Shown here piece after piece: positions 1-6,961 of a stretch of DNA of 6,961 bases (positions are counted from its first letter, which is position 1; each line of letters starts with the position of its first letter). The notes under the pieces are model-generated. The model searched no databases, was not told the DNA's origin, and saw only the letters and a program-made list of their open reading frames with translations. Position numbers and translations under genes: made by a program. Origin of the DNA: Marinilabiliaceae bacterium UBA5213 (GTDB taxonomy: Bacteria; Bacteroidota; Bacteroidia; Bacteroidales; Marinilabiliaceae); the NCBI GenBank assembly GCA_002412555.1, contig DHVH01000317.1, positions 1 through 6,961 of the forward strand, read 5' to 3'.

Positions 1-1
1 G

Positions 2-3000
2 ATCATGGAAAATGATCAGGGCGATGAAAATGGAGAACCTATTATTGGTGCTTCAGTGACAATGGGTGATACAGGTACTGGTACAGTGACTGACATTGAC
101 GGAAATTTTACAATTTCAATTCAACGGGGAGCAACTTTGACCATTTCTTATATAGGGTATATCACACAGACTATTTCTGATTTTACAAATACAAGAATTG
201 TGTTGATAGAGGATTTAATGAAACTGGATGAAGTTGTAGTTGTTGGATATGGTTCCCAAAAGAAGGCACACTTGACGGGTTCAATTGCCACTTTGGATCC
301 TGGGGAAATAAACGACCTTTCCGTTACCAATTTGGGTTCTGCATTGAGAGGTATGATTTCTGGGGTAAGCGTAAGCGAATCAAGCAATCGTCCTGGCGCA
401 AATACAAGAATTGTCATTCGAAACAGTGATCTTACCGTAAGCGCTCCAACGAGTAGCGCGGGATTATTGGTTCCCTTATATGTTATTGATGGATTCATCT
501 CAGATGAGGAAGCCTTTAATAATCTTGATGCCAGTATGGTTGAAAACATATCAGTACTAAAGGATGCAGCCGCAGCTGTATATGGTGCTCGTTCTGCACA
601 AGGGGTTGTATTAGTAACAACCAAAAGGGGACAAGTGGGTAAACCTAAAATCTCCTATACTGGTCAGTATGGTTATACTGACGAGTTTTATCGATCAAAA
701 ATGATGGATTCTTATAATTTTGGTTTAATCTGGAATGGTATACGTGCAGCTGACCCAACAAGCCCTTATGATAAGAAAAATCATTTGTTTCAAGCAGATG
801 AGCTTACAGCAATGCGAGATTTGAATTATGATTTGTTGGATAAATACTGGAGCTCAGCGCTAACGCAGAGACACAGTATCAATGTAAGCGGTGGTAGTGA
901 AAATGCCACATATTTTGGAGGTATATCTTATATAACACAGGATGGTAACATTGGCAAAATTAACTATGATCGATGGAACTACCGTGCAGGCATGGATTTT
1001 AAAATCAGCGAGTGGCTAAAAACATCAATGCAGGTGTCGGGCGATTATGCAAGCAGGACTAAATCATATGCCACAGTGGGTGGTACCAATGATGAGAAAG
1101 ATTATGTAACACTGCTTACTCGTCCACGCTATATCCCTGAGTATGTAAACGGGCTACCTATAGCAGCCTATGGCATCACCAACGGACAAATTGAACAGAC
1201 CCAAAACTACCATTATGATGTGGTGGAAAATATTGGCAATTTCACTAATAATATGCCACAAAATATGACAATAAACAGTTCGTTGGAATATGATTTTGGA
1301 TGGAGCAAACTTCTGCAGGGATTGAAATTGAAATTAACCTATTCAAAAAGTATAGGTACTACAAAAGACAACCAGTTTGGTTCTGATTACACATTATACA
1401 AATTTGCAGACGGAGGACGCGGTGGTAGCGGTAGCCACCTTTACACAGACACGCCGGGTTATCCCATGAATTTTGAAGGTATGACTACCATGCCGATATC
1501 CAATGGCAATAGAATCAGAAGAAGTATGAGTCGTAGTGACAATTATCAATTCAACTTCATCGCCACTTATGCCCGCACATTCGGCCTTCACAACATAAGT
1601 AGTTTATTCACGATCGAAAAAGCTGAAAGTGAATCTGAATATTTATGGGGACAGGTTACTGAGCCATATTCTTTTACAAATCTCCAATCGAACGGCGCAA
1701 GCGGGGATCAGACTACTGAATTTAATCGCTCTGAATCCGGTGTTTTATCTTATGTAGGACGTTTGAATTACGCTTATAACGATCGTTATCTTGTTGAGTT
1801 CCTTATTCGCTCCGACGCCTCAACTAAATTTGCACCGGAAAATTATTGGGGAGTATTTCCATCACTCTCCGCTGGATGGATTATTTCTGAAGAAGAATGG
1901 TTCAAGGACAATATAAACAGCATTGATTTTCTTAAAATACGTGGATCCTATGGTATTTTGGGACGCGATAATGTAGCAGCTTGGGCCTGGTTACAATATT
2001 ATGGTTCAGAAGTAGTGAAGGGACCGATTTTTGGATCAAATCCGGATTTAAATGCGGGTGCTCACTTTCAAATTCCCAACGCAGTGCCTAACAGGAACTC
2101 ACATTGGGACAAGAGTTATAAAAGTAACATAGGGTTGGATATAAATTTCCTAAGGAATCGCTTATCTGTCAATTTGGATGGATATTATGACAAAAATCGC
2201 GATGTATTTATGGCTATCACCAATACTCCGGACTATCCGAGTACAGTCGGGGCTCTTGCATCGGCTTCTAATTACGGATCTATCGATAATTACGGTGTGG
2301 AACTATCTCTCGGATGGCGTGATAATATTGGAAAAGACTTCAAATACTTCGTTAAACTTAATACTGGATATTCAGACAATAAGATTCTCAAAGCACCATG
2401 GGACGATGCATCGACACGAGAATTAGATGGTTTGGTTCCCAATGAACGTGCCGACCGTGGAAGATGGGGTTATTCATACATTGGTATGTTTCAAAGTTAT
2501 CAAGATATCGCAGAATATTTTGCTGTCAACAATTTGTCCACATATTTAGGGAAAACACAGGCAGATGTTCATCCGGGGATGTTGATTTACCGTAATGTTC
2601 GTGGTTCTCAAAAGGGAGACGGGACTTATTATGCTCCTGGAGATTCGAATGATCCAGTTCCCAATGTAATTGATAAAAATGATATGGTGAAAATATCCAA
2701 ATATAGCAGTAATCCTTATGGATTTACTGTAAACATGGGTGGTCAATGGAAGGATCTTTCGTTAAGTGCTCAATTAAGCGCATCGTGGGGGAGTTATTCT
2801 ATGATGCCCTCTGAGGCCATTAATAACAAAAGCATAGTTTCAACTGCTTCCGGTTACGATGTGATGCAATACACTAATTTACCTTCTTTTTGGGCTGGAA
2901 ATATGTTCGTTTATGAAGATGTACTGGATGATAAGGGAAATATTGTAGCTCCACAGAATCTGGATGCACGATATCCAAATTTGCGCTTTCAGGGTGTTAA

Positions 3001-3250
3001 TGGAATAGCATCAACTTTCTGGAAGGTAAACAATGCCAATGTACAACTGAGCAATGTTACACTCGCTTATTCATTGCCCAAGGTATGGTTAAATAAAACT
3101 GGCATAGAAAGTTGTAGAATAAATATTACAGGACAAAATATGTTGAGTTTCTATAATCCTTATCAGGATAAATTCATGAGTCCGATGTCCAGTTATAGCA
3201 CATATCCTACTTTGCGGAAGATAACAATGGGGGTAAACATTTCATTTTAA
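2..3250 (+). CDS. SusC-like TonB-dependent outer-membrane transporter, 5'-partial
   Basis: Imports oligosaccharides across the outer membrane with energy from TonB-ExbB-ExbD, working as a channel capped by its SusD partner. Numbering residues from the ATG at 5: residues 7-70 resemble the carboxypeptidase-regulatory-like domain of SusC proteins (D-E-N-G-E-P-I-I-G-A, then T-D-I-D-G-N-F). A TonB-box-like L-D-E-V-V-V-V-G-Y-G is at 74-83. The plug domain follows to about 210, with the hallmarks P-L-Y-V-I-D-G near 157-163, V-L-K-D-A-A near 184-189 and V-T-T-K-R-G near 204-209. The rest is the beta-barrel, ending in a terminal phenylalanine (N-I-S-F) as expected for BAM-assembled barrels. No signal peptide is present and the frame is open to the left edge, so the ATG at 5 is probably internal and the true start lies upstream. 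The usual I-R-G element of the plug reads I-R-N (138-140). SusD follows after 8 bases, so they are surely co-transcribed. Substrate is not readable from this protein. I give no symbol because susC proper denotes the starch system. Confidence 0.95.
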   Translation: MMENDQGDENGEPIIGASVTMGDTGTGTVTDIDGNFTISIQRGATLTISYIGYITQTISDFTNTRIVLIEDLMKLDEVVVVGYGSQKKAHLTGSIATLDPGEINDLSVTNLGSALRGMISGVSVSESSNRPGANTRIVIRNSDLTVSAPTSSAGLLVPLYVIDGFISDEEAFNNLDASMVENISVLKDAAAAVYGARSAQGVVLVTTKRGQVGKPKISYTGQYGYTDEFYRSKMMDSYNFGLIWNGIRAADPTSPYDKKNHLFQADELTAMRDLNYDLLDKYWSSALTQRHSINVSGGSENATYFGGISYITQDGNIGKINYDRWNYRAGMDFKISEWLKTSMQVSGDYASRTKSYATVGGTNDEKDYVTLLTRPRYIPEYVNGLPIAAYGITNGQIEQTQNYHYDVVENIGNFTNNMPQNMTINSSLEYDFGWSKLLQGLKLKLTYSKSIGTTKDNQFGSDYTLYKFADGGRGGSGSHLYTDTPGYPMNFEGMTTMPISNGNRIRRSMSRSDNYQFNFIATYARTFGLHNISSLFTIEKAESESEYLWGQVTEPYSFTNLQSNGASGDQTTEFNRSESGVLSYVGRLNYAYNDRYLVEFLIRSDASTKFAPENYWGVFPSLSAGWIISEEEWFKDNINSIDFLKIRGSYGILGRDNVAAWAWLQYYGSEVVKGPIFGSNPDLNAGAHFQIPNAVPNRNSHWDKSYKSNIGLDINFLRNRLSVNLDGYYDKNRDVFMAITNTPDYPSTVGALASASNYGSIDNYGVELSLGWRDNIGKDFKYFVKLNTGYSDNKILKAPWDDASTRELDGLVPNERADRGRWGYSYIGMFQSYQDIAEYFAVNNLSTYLGKTQADVHPGMLIYRNVRGSQKGDGTYYAPGDSNDPVPNVIDKNDMVKISKYSSNPYGFTVNMGGQWKDLSLSAQLSASWGSYSMMPSEAINNKSIVSTASGYDVMQYTNLPSFWAGNMFVYEDVLDDKGNIVAPQNLDARYPNLRFQGVNGIASTFWKVNNANVQLSNVTLAYSLPKVWLNKTGIESCRINITGQNMLSFYNPYQDKFMSPMSSYSTYPTLRKITMGVNISF

Positions 3251-3258
3251 AAATTACA

Positions 3259-5397
3259 ATGATGAAAAAAATAAATACAAAGATTTTTGGTGTCGTTTGT
3301 CTATCATGGATCATCCTTTTAGCTGGATGTAGCGATGATTTCTTAAAAGAGAAAACGAATTACAGCAACTTGTCACCCGAGATTTACAACGATTATACAG
3401 GTGCAAAGTTAAGAGTAGATGACATATATCTTCGGTTGCTCCCGAATGTCAATGATGGACTTTCATATAGAAGTCCAAGTTCCGGGAAAAGTGATATACA
3501 ATCTCAATCTACTGAAGAATTCAGCGGACTTTCCAACTATGTGGACCCCGATGTAATAATTACTTCTTCAAGTAATTTGAACGATTGGTTCCATGTGAAC
3601 AAAGCAACAAACGCAGGACCCTGGGGAGAGATTCGTAATTGCAATGATGTAATTGAGGGTATCTCAGGTAGTACCTTGCCTGATGAGCAAAAAAATGAAC
3701 TTCTTGGACAAGTTTACTTTTTTCGTGCATGGCAATATTACTTATTAGTCAAAACTTACGGAGGTGTCCCGATTATCGATAAGGTACAAGCTGCTGACGT
3801 GAGTGAAGCTAAAAATTTAGCTGTGCCACGCTCAACTACAAAAGAAAGTATTGATTTCATATGTAATGATCTTGAAACTGCCGCCAACCTTCTACCATCG
3901 AGATGGGGAGGCAACGATTTTGGTCGCATAACCAAAGGAGCAGCTTTAGCACTTGCAGGTCGCGCGCGACTGCTTTATGCAAGTCCCTTGTTTAACCGTG
4001 CCGATGATGTTGACCGCTGGCAATTAGCATACAAAGCCAATAAGGATGCTATTGAAGCTCTAAATGCAGGGAATTTCAATCTGGCATACAAAGATTCCCC
4101 GGGGCTCAATGCTTCCGGATGGGCAAAAATGTTATATGAGTTCAACAGCGATGAAGCTGTATTTGTTACACTATACAACAAAGTACATGATGACAATGCA
4201 GCCCATGAAATTTATAGAAACAATCGGAGAGAACAAAGTATTCGTCCATCAAATGCCAACGGCGGAGGAGGATTGACTCCTACAGCAATGATGGTAGATT
4301 TATTTCCAATGGCAGATGGTAAAAAGCCGGGTGAATCTGAAATATATGCTTACGACAATCTTAAATTTTTCATGAATCGTGATCCTCGTTTCTATCGCAC
4401 GTTTGCTTTTCCCGGGATGTATTGGCGTTTTGATGGGGATCCTACCTCCTTGGGAAGCAATTTTCCTTATAAAGGTGAACAATATCAGTTGTGGAATTAT
4501 TCGTGGTATGATCAGGATGATAAAAAGAACGATATTAGCCAAAGTGGATATGGTGCAGATGGTTTGGGGCTAAGTTATAAAGGAATATATATTCGCAAAC
4601 GCACCAATGATTTTGATATGGACACTCCAAAACCTGTCACCCTTTACAGGTGGAGCTTGGAAGGAAACCGACAAGGTTCATTTGGTGAAGGCGCAATGCC
4701 ATATATGGAAATTCGTTATGCTGAGGTTTTGTTAAACTTAGCAGAAGCCGCTTGTGGCATAGGTCAGGGGACAGAAGCCTTAGATATTTTAAGAGAAATT
4801 CGCAGACGTGTAGGATATACAGGTGACTGTGGACTTGATGGTTCTTTGGCTTCTGACAGAGGTAAGTTATTTGGTGCAATACTTTATGAACGTCAAATTG
4901 AATTAGCCTATGAGGGCAAACGTTTTGACGATATGCGTCGCTGGTTACTCTGGGATGGAGGCGTTAACATGAGTCAGATACCCGGTGCACCAAGCACATG
5001 GACATTATCGGGGTATGGAGCAAATACCTGTTCTTATCTGGGATTGCAACCATTAAACGGCAAACGTCGCGATACTTTTGAACTCACGTCAAAACTAAAT
5101 AAGAGTGAATCACAAGGAAATGATCCTATTGCAGCTTACCGCCCGACAGCTATAGATTTGAAACTTGATTTAAGTACTCAAATTGCAGGCCTGGCAGCAT
5201 TCTACGATGCATATTTATTGCGTAAAGTACGTAGAGGTGATCAATTAAACAAACAGGTTAATTATAAACCAGAATATTATATCATAGGACTTACTGAAGG
5301 TGCTCAAATTGCAAATAAAGCGCTGGAACAAACAATTGGATGGACAGATATGAGAGAGGGAAGCACTGCAGGTGTATTTGACCCTTTGGCTGAATAA
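3259..5397 (+). CDS. SusD/RagB-family surface glycan-binding lipoprotein
   Basis: Binds oligosaccharides at the cell surface and acts as the lid of the SusC channel encoded just upstream. The protein is 712 residues. Residues 1-24 form a lipoprotein signal peptide with lipobox L-A-G-C; Cys24 would be lipidated, and the S-D-D that follows fits the acidic surface-export signal of Bacteroidetes. Family landmarks are in order: F-F-R-A-W-Q-Y-Y-L-L-V-K-T-Y-G-G-V-P (154-171), T-K-G-A-A-L-A-L-A-G-R (225-235), P-T-A-M-M-V-D-L-F-P-M-A-D-G-K (341-355), N-R-D-P-R-F-Y (373-379), R-Y-A-E-V-L-L-N-L-A-E-A (486-497) and E-R-Q-I-E-L-A-Y-E-G-K-R-F-D-D (544-558). It is longer than many SusD proteins (about 500-650), mostly because of residues 563-660. 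The start may be the ATG at 3259 or the next codon at 3262; there is no Shine-Dalgarno sequence, as is normal in this phylum, and translation may be coupled to SusC. Pectic ligand is inferred only from the downstream lyase. Confidence 0.96.
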   Translation: MMKKINTKIFGVVCLSWIILLAGCSDDFLKEKTNYSNLSPEIYNDYTGAKLRVDDIYLRLLPNVNDGLSYRSPSSGKSDIQSQSTEEFSGLSNYVDPDVIITSSSNLNDWFHVNKATNAGPWGEIRNCNDVIEGISGSTLPDEQKNELLGQVYFFRAWQYYLLVKTYGGVPIIDKVQAADVSEAKNLAVPRSTTKESIDFICNDLETAANLLPSRWGGNDFGRITKGAALALAGRARLLYASPLFNRADDVDRWQLAYKANKDAIEALNAGNFNLAYKDSPGLNASGWAKMLYEFNSDEAVFVTLYNKVHDDNAAHEIYRNNRREQSIRPSNANGGGGLTPTAMMVDLFPMADGKKPGESEIYAYDNLKFFMNRDPRFYRTFAFPGMYWRFDGDPTSLGSNFPYKGEQYQLWNYSWYDQDDKKNDISQSGYGADGLGLSYKGIYIRKRTNDFDMDTPKPVTLYRWSLEGNRQGSFGEGAMPYMEIRYAEVLLNLAEAACGIGQGTEALDILREIRRRVGYTGDCGLDGSLASDRGKLFGAILYERQIELAYEGKRFDDMRRWLLWDGGVNMSQIPGAPSTWTLSGYGANTCSYLGLQPLNGKRRDTFELTSKLNKSESQGNDPIAAYRPTAIDLKLDLSTQIAGLAAFYDAYLLRKVRRGDQLNKQVNYKPEYYIIGLTEGAQIANKALEQTIGWTDMREGSTAGVFDPLAE

Positions 5398-5435
5398 TTT
5401 TTTTCTCCAGAAGAAATGTCACTAATAGTTTATTG

Positions 5436-5472
5436 TCCGATAGGAAGAAAAGCCTTCCTATCGGATTTTTTT
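5436..5472 (+). terminator. Rho-independent terminator after the SusC-SusD pair
   Basis: Bases 5436-5447 (TCCGATAGGAAG) pair perfectly with 5454-5465 (CTTCCTATCGGA), giving a 12-bp stem with a six-base loop (AAAAGC). Seven T follow at 5466-5472, then AAA and five more T. The stem begins 39 bases after the SusD stop. T runs follow it only on the + strand, so it ends transcription coming from SusD. It should end most SusC-SusD transcripts before the lyase gene, though partial read-through is possible. Confidence 0.9.
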
Positions 5473-5591
5473 AAATTTTTCGGTTACAAAACCGACAGAA
5501 TTACGTCTTGCTATAAATTAATAAATTTAGAGTTGAATCATTATAGGAGTTCGCTTATCTCTATTTTCAATGATTATTTCTGTAGGATACG

Positions 5592-5599
5592 TATTTTTG
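5592..5599 (+). promoter_or_regulatory. Candidate Bacteroidetes -7 promoter element for the lyase gene
   Basis: TATTTTTG matches the primary sigma factor (sigma-ABfr) -7 consensus TAnnTTTG exactly. It lies 27 bases before the lyase ATG, which would give a leader of roughly 20 bases. The -33 TTTG partner is not clear: the nearest candidate is TTTC at 5565-5568, with 23 bases between, slightly longer than the usual 19-21. The position, downstream of a terminator and upstream of a gene, supports it, but an 8-mer of this kind occurs by chance in A/T-rich DNA. Confidence 0.4.
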
Positions 5600-5626
5600 A
5601 ACTTGTTATAAATATAAATTACGCAC

Positions 5627-6961
5627 ATGAATAAAAAAATACTTTTGGGAACATTTTCACTGATATTGTTACAATGTTCATACCTGGCAGCTCAATACCC
5701 ACGCATACCCAAAGAGGTACAGGAGGAATCAAACAAGTTAATGGAAGAGGCACGACGCCGTTCCGACCTGGCCTGGGAAAAAGCGCTTCCAATCATTGAA
5801 GCAGAAGCAAAAGCCGGTAAACCTTATATTCCCTGGGCTGCCCGTCCCTCCGATTTGCCACAGGCCACCATACCTGCATTTCCGGGTGCCGAGGGGGGTG
5901 GAGCCTTCAGCTTTGGAGGAAGGGGCGGAAAAGTGATTACCGTCACCAATCTCAAAGACAGCGGTCCCGGTTCATTGAGAGAAGCTTGTGAGCAGGGAGG
6001 CGCCCGTATTGTTGTATTCAATGTATCCGGGATTATCAAATTGAAATCTCCACTCATTGTAAGAGCTCCCTACATCACCATAGCCGGACAAACGGCGCCC
6101 GGTGACGGTATCTGCGTAGCAGGTGAATCGTTCTGGATCAACACCCACGATGTGGTGATACGGCATATGCGTTTTCGCAGGGGTGAAACATGGGTCGGTC
6201 GTCGCGATGATTCGATGGGAGGAAATCCAGTTGGAAATATCATGATGGACCATTTGTCTACCAGTTGGGGTCTGGATGAAAATATGTCCATATATCGGCA
6301 TATGTGGAACGACAGCACCGGTAAAAGCGATCTGAAGCTGGGCACGGTGAACATCACCATACAGAACTCCATTTTCTCGGAAGCGCTCGACACCTGGAAC
6401 CACTCATTTGGTTCTACCCTGGGAGGTGAAAATTGCTCTTTCATGCGCAACCTCTGGGCAAACAATACCGGACGCAATCCTTCAATCGGATGGAATGGCG
6501 TATTCAACTTTGTGAATAATGTGATTTTTAACTGGATGCACCGTTCGGTGGATGGTGGTGATTATTCAGCAAAGTATAATATCATCAACAACTATTATAA
6601 ACCGGGACCTGTGACACCGGTCGAGGGGCCTGTGAGCCACAGATTGCTGAAGCCTGAATCGGGACGTAGCCAACTATCCCGGAAAGTATACGGCATGGCC
6701 TTCGTACATGGGAATGTGGTAGAAGGAAATGAGATCGTAACCAATGATAACTGGAACGGTGGTGTGCAGGTAGAGGATCTCCCGAATGCAGGCGATTATA
6801 CTAACGATATCAGATCGAAATCTCCTCTGGCAATGCCGGAGATGACCATCATGGATGCCACCGAAGCATACGACTTTGTACTGGAAAACGCAGGAGCTAC
6901 ACTGCCAAAACGTGACCCGGTGGATGAAAGAATTACCAGAGTGGTGAAAACGGGCGTGATT
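5627..6961 (+). CDS. Secreted polysaccharide lyase family 1 (pectate lyase-like), 3'-partial
   Basis: Predicted to cleave polygalacturonate by calcium-dependent beta-elimination outside the cytoplasm. The frame runs 445 codons to the window edge without a stop. The ATG at 5627 is the start because in-frame TAA codons lie at 5615 and 5609. Residues 1-22 look like a signal peptide, cleaved after L-A-A; a weak lipobox-like L-L-Q-C at 14-17 makes a lipoprotein possible. Residues 27-80 are a charged, probably helical linker. The lyase domain starts at A-F-P-G-A-E-G-G-G (84-92). Right-handed beta-helix features follow: G-P-G-S-L-R-E-A (113-120), I-A-G-Q-T-A-P-G-D-G (152-161), M-M-D-H (206-209) with S-W-G-L-D-E (213-218), and N-T-G-R-N-P-S (280-286). 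By family analogy the acidic residues at 194-195, 208 and 217-218 may hold calcium and Arg283 may be the catalytic base. R-D-P-V-D-E-R-I (429-436) resembles the end of the domain in relatives, so the missing part may be short. Base composition is clearly richer in GC than SusC/SusD. Exact substrate is not proven. Confidence 0.92.
   Translation, partial: MNKKILLGTFSLILLQCSYLAAQYPRIPKEVQEESNKLMEEARRRSDLAWEKALPIIEAEAKAGKPYIPWAARPSDLPQATIPAFPGAEGGGAFSFGGRGGKVITVTNLKDSGPGSLREACEQGGARIVVFNVSGIIKLKSPLIVRAPYITIAGQTAPGDGICVAGESFWINTHDVVIRHMRFRRGETWVGRRDDSMGGNPVGNIMMDHLSTSWGLDENMSIYRHMWNDSTGKSDLKLGTVNITIQNSIFSEALDTWNHSFGSTLGGENCSFMRNLWANNTGRNPSIGWNGVFNFVNNVIFNWMHRSVDGGDYSAKYNIINNYYKPGPVTPVEGPVSHRLLKPESGRSQLSRKVYGMAFVHGNVVEGNEIVTNDNWNGGVQVEDLPNAGDYTNDIRSKSPLAMPEMTIMDATEAYDFVLENAGATLPKRDPVDERITRVVKTGVI

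Noticed and set aside
1..4. Window begins with GATC, as a restriction-cloned insert end would
   Set aside because: GATC is a common 4-mer and occurs again at 14-17, so its presence at the edge is weak evidence of a cloning boundary.
5..7. ATG at base 5 as the true SusC start codon
   Set aside because: The product would have no signal peptide, which an outer-membrane barrel needs, and the frame stays open to the left edge. The gene more probably begins upstream.
148..624. Minus-strand 158-codon open frame inside the SusC plug region
   Set aside because: The + strand encodes clear plug-domain motifs over the same bases, and the antisense product has no recognisable features.
5480..5495. Small hairpin (TCGGTT/AACCGA with a four-base loop) just after the terminator
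   Set aside because: The stem is only 6 bp, no T run follows on either strand, and such hairpins are common by chance. It could be a minor backup structure, but I cannot support a role.
5416..5634. A 72-codon + strand open frame in the intergenic region
   Set aside because: It runs through the terminator hairpin, overlaps the lyase start, has low-complexity A/T-driven composition and shows no recognisable motif.
5824..6507. Overlapping minus-strand open frames of 77, 143 and 145 codons opposite the lyase
   Set aside because: The + strand frame carries conserved PL1 motifs throughout; the antisense frames overlap each other in different phases and look like shadows caused by the higher GC content.

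Overview
The window looks like part of a polysaccharide utilization locus (PUL) from a member of the Bacteroidetes, most likely Bacteroidales. The signs are a SusC-type TonB-dependent transporter followed at once by a SusD-type surface lipoprotein, A/T-rich leaders without Shine-Dalgarno motifs, and a match to the Bacteroidetes -7 promoter element (TAnnTTTG). The species cannot be named from this sequence. All three genes lie on the + strand.

Layout: (1) From the left edge to 3250 is a SusC-like outer-membrane transporter whose 5' end lies outside the window. (2) From 3259 to 5397, after an 8-base gap, is a complete SusD-like lipoprotein of 712 residues, longer than usual. (3) From 5398 to 5626 is a 229-base intergenic region. 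It holds a strong intrinsic terminator (perfect 12-bp stem, then seven T) and, close to the next gene, a candidate promoter. (4) From 5627 to the right edge is an open reading frame of 445 codons with no stop inside the window. It encodes a secreted polysaccharide lyase family 1 (pectate lyase-like) enzyme and is the only explanation needed for the last 1.3 kb.

How they would work together: the lyase would cut pectin (polygalacturonate) backbone by beta-elimination outside the cytoplasm, SusD would bind the oligosaccharides at the cell surface, and SusC would import them into the periplasm using TonB energy. The pectin assignment rests only on the lyase neighbour and is an inference for the SusC/SusD pair.

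The overall arrangement is a familiar PUL type, and I do not see a new system here. The points most worth a second look are the terminator separating transporter genes from the lyase, a clear shift in base composition and leucine codon use between SusC/SusD (about 39% GC in sampled SusD lines) and the lyase (about 51%), the atypical start of the SusC fragment, and the enlarged C-terminal part of SusD.
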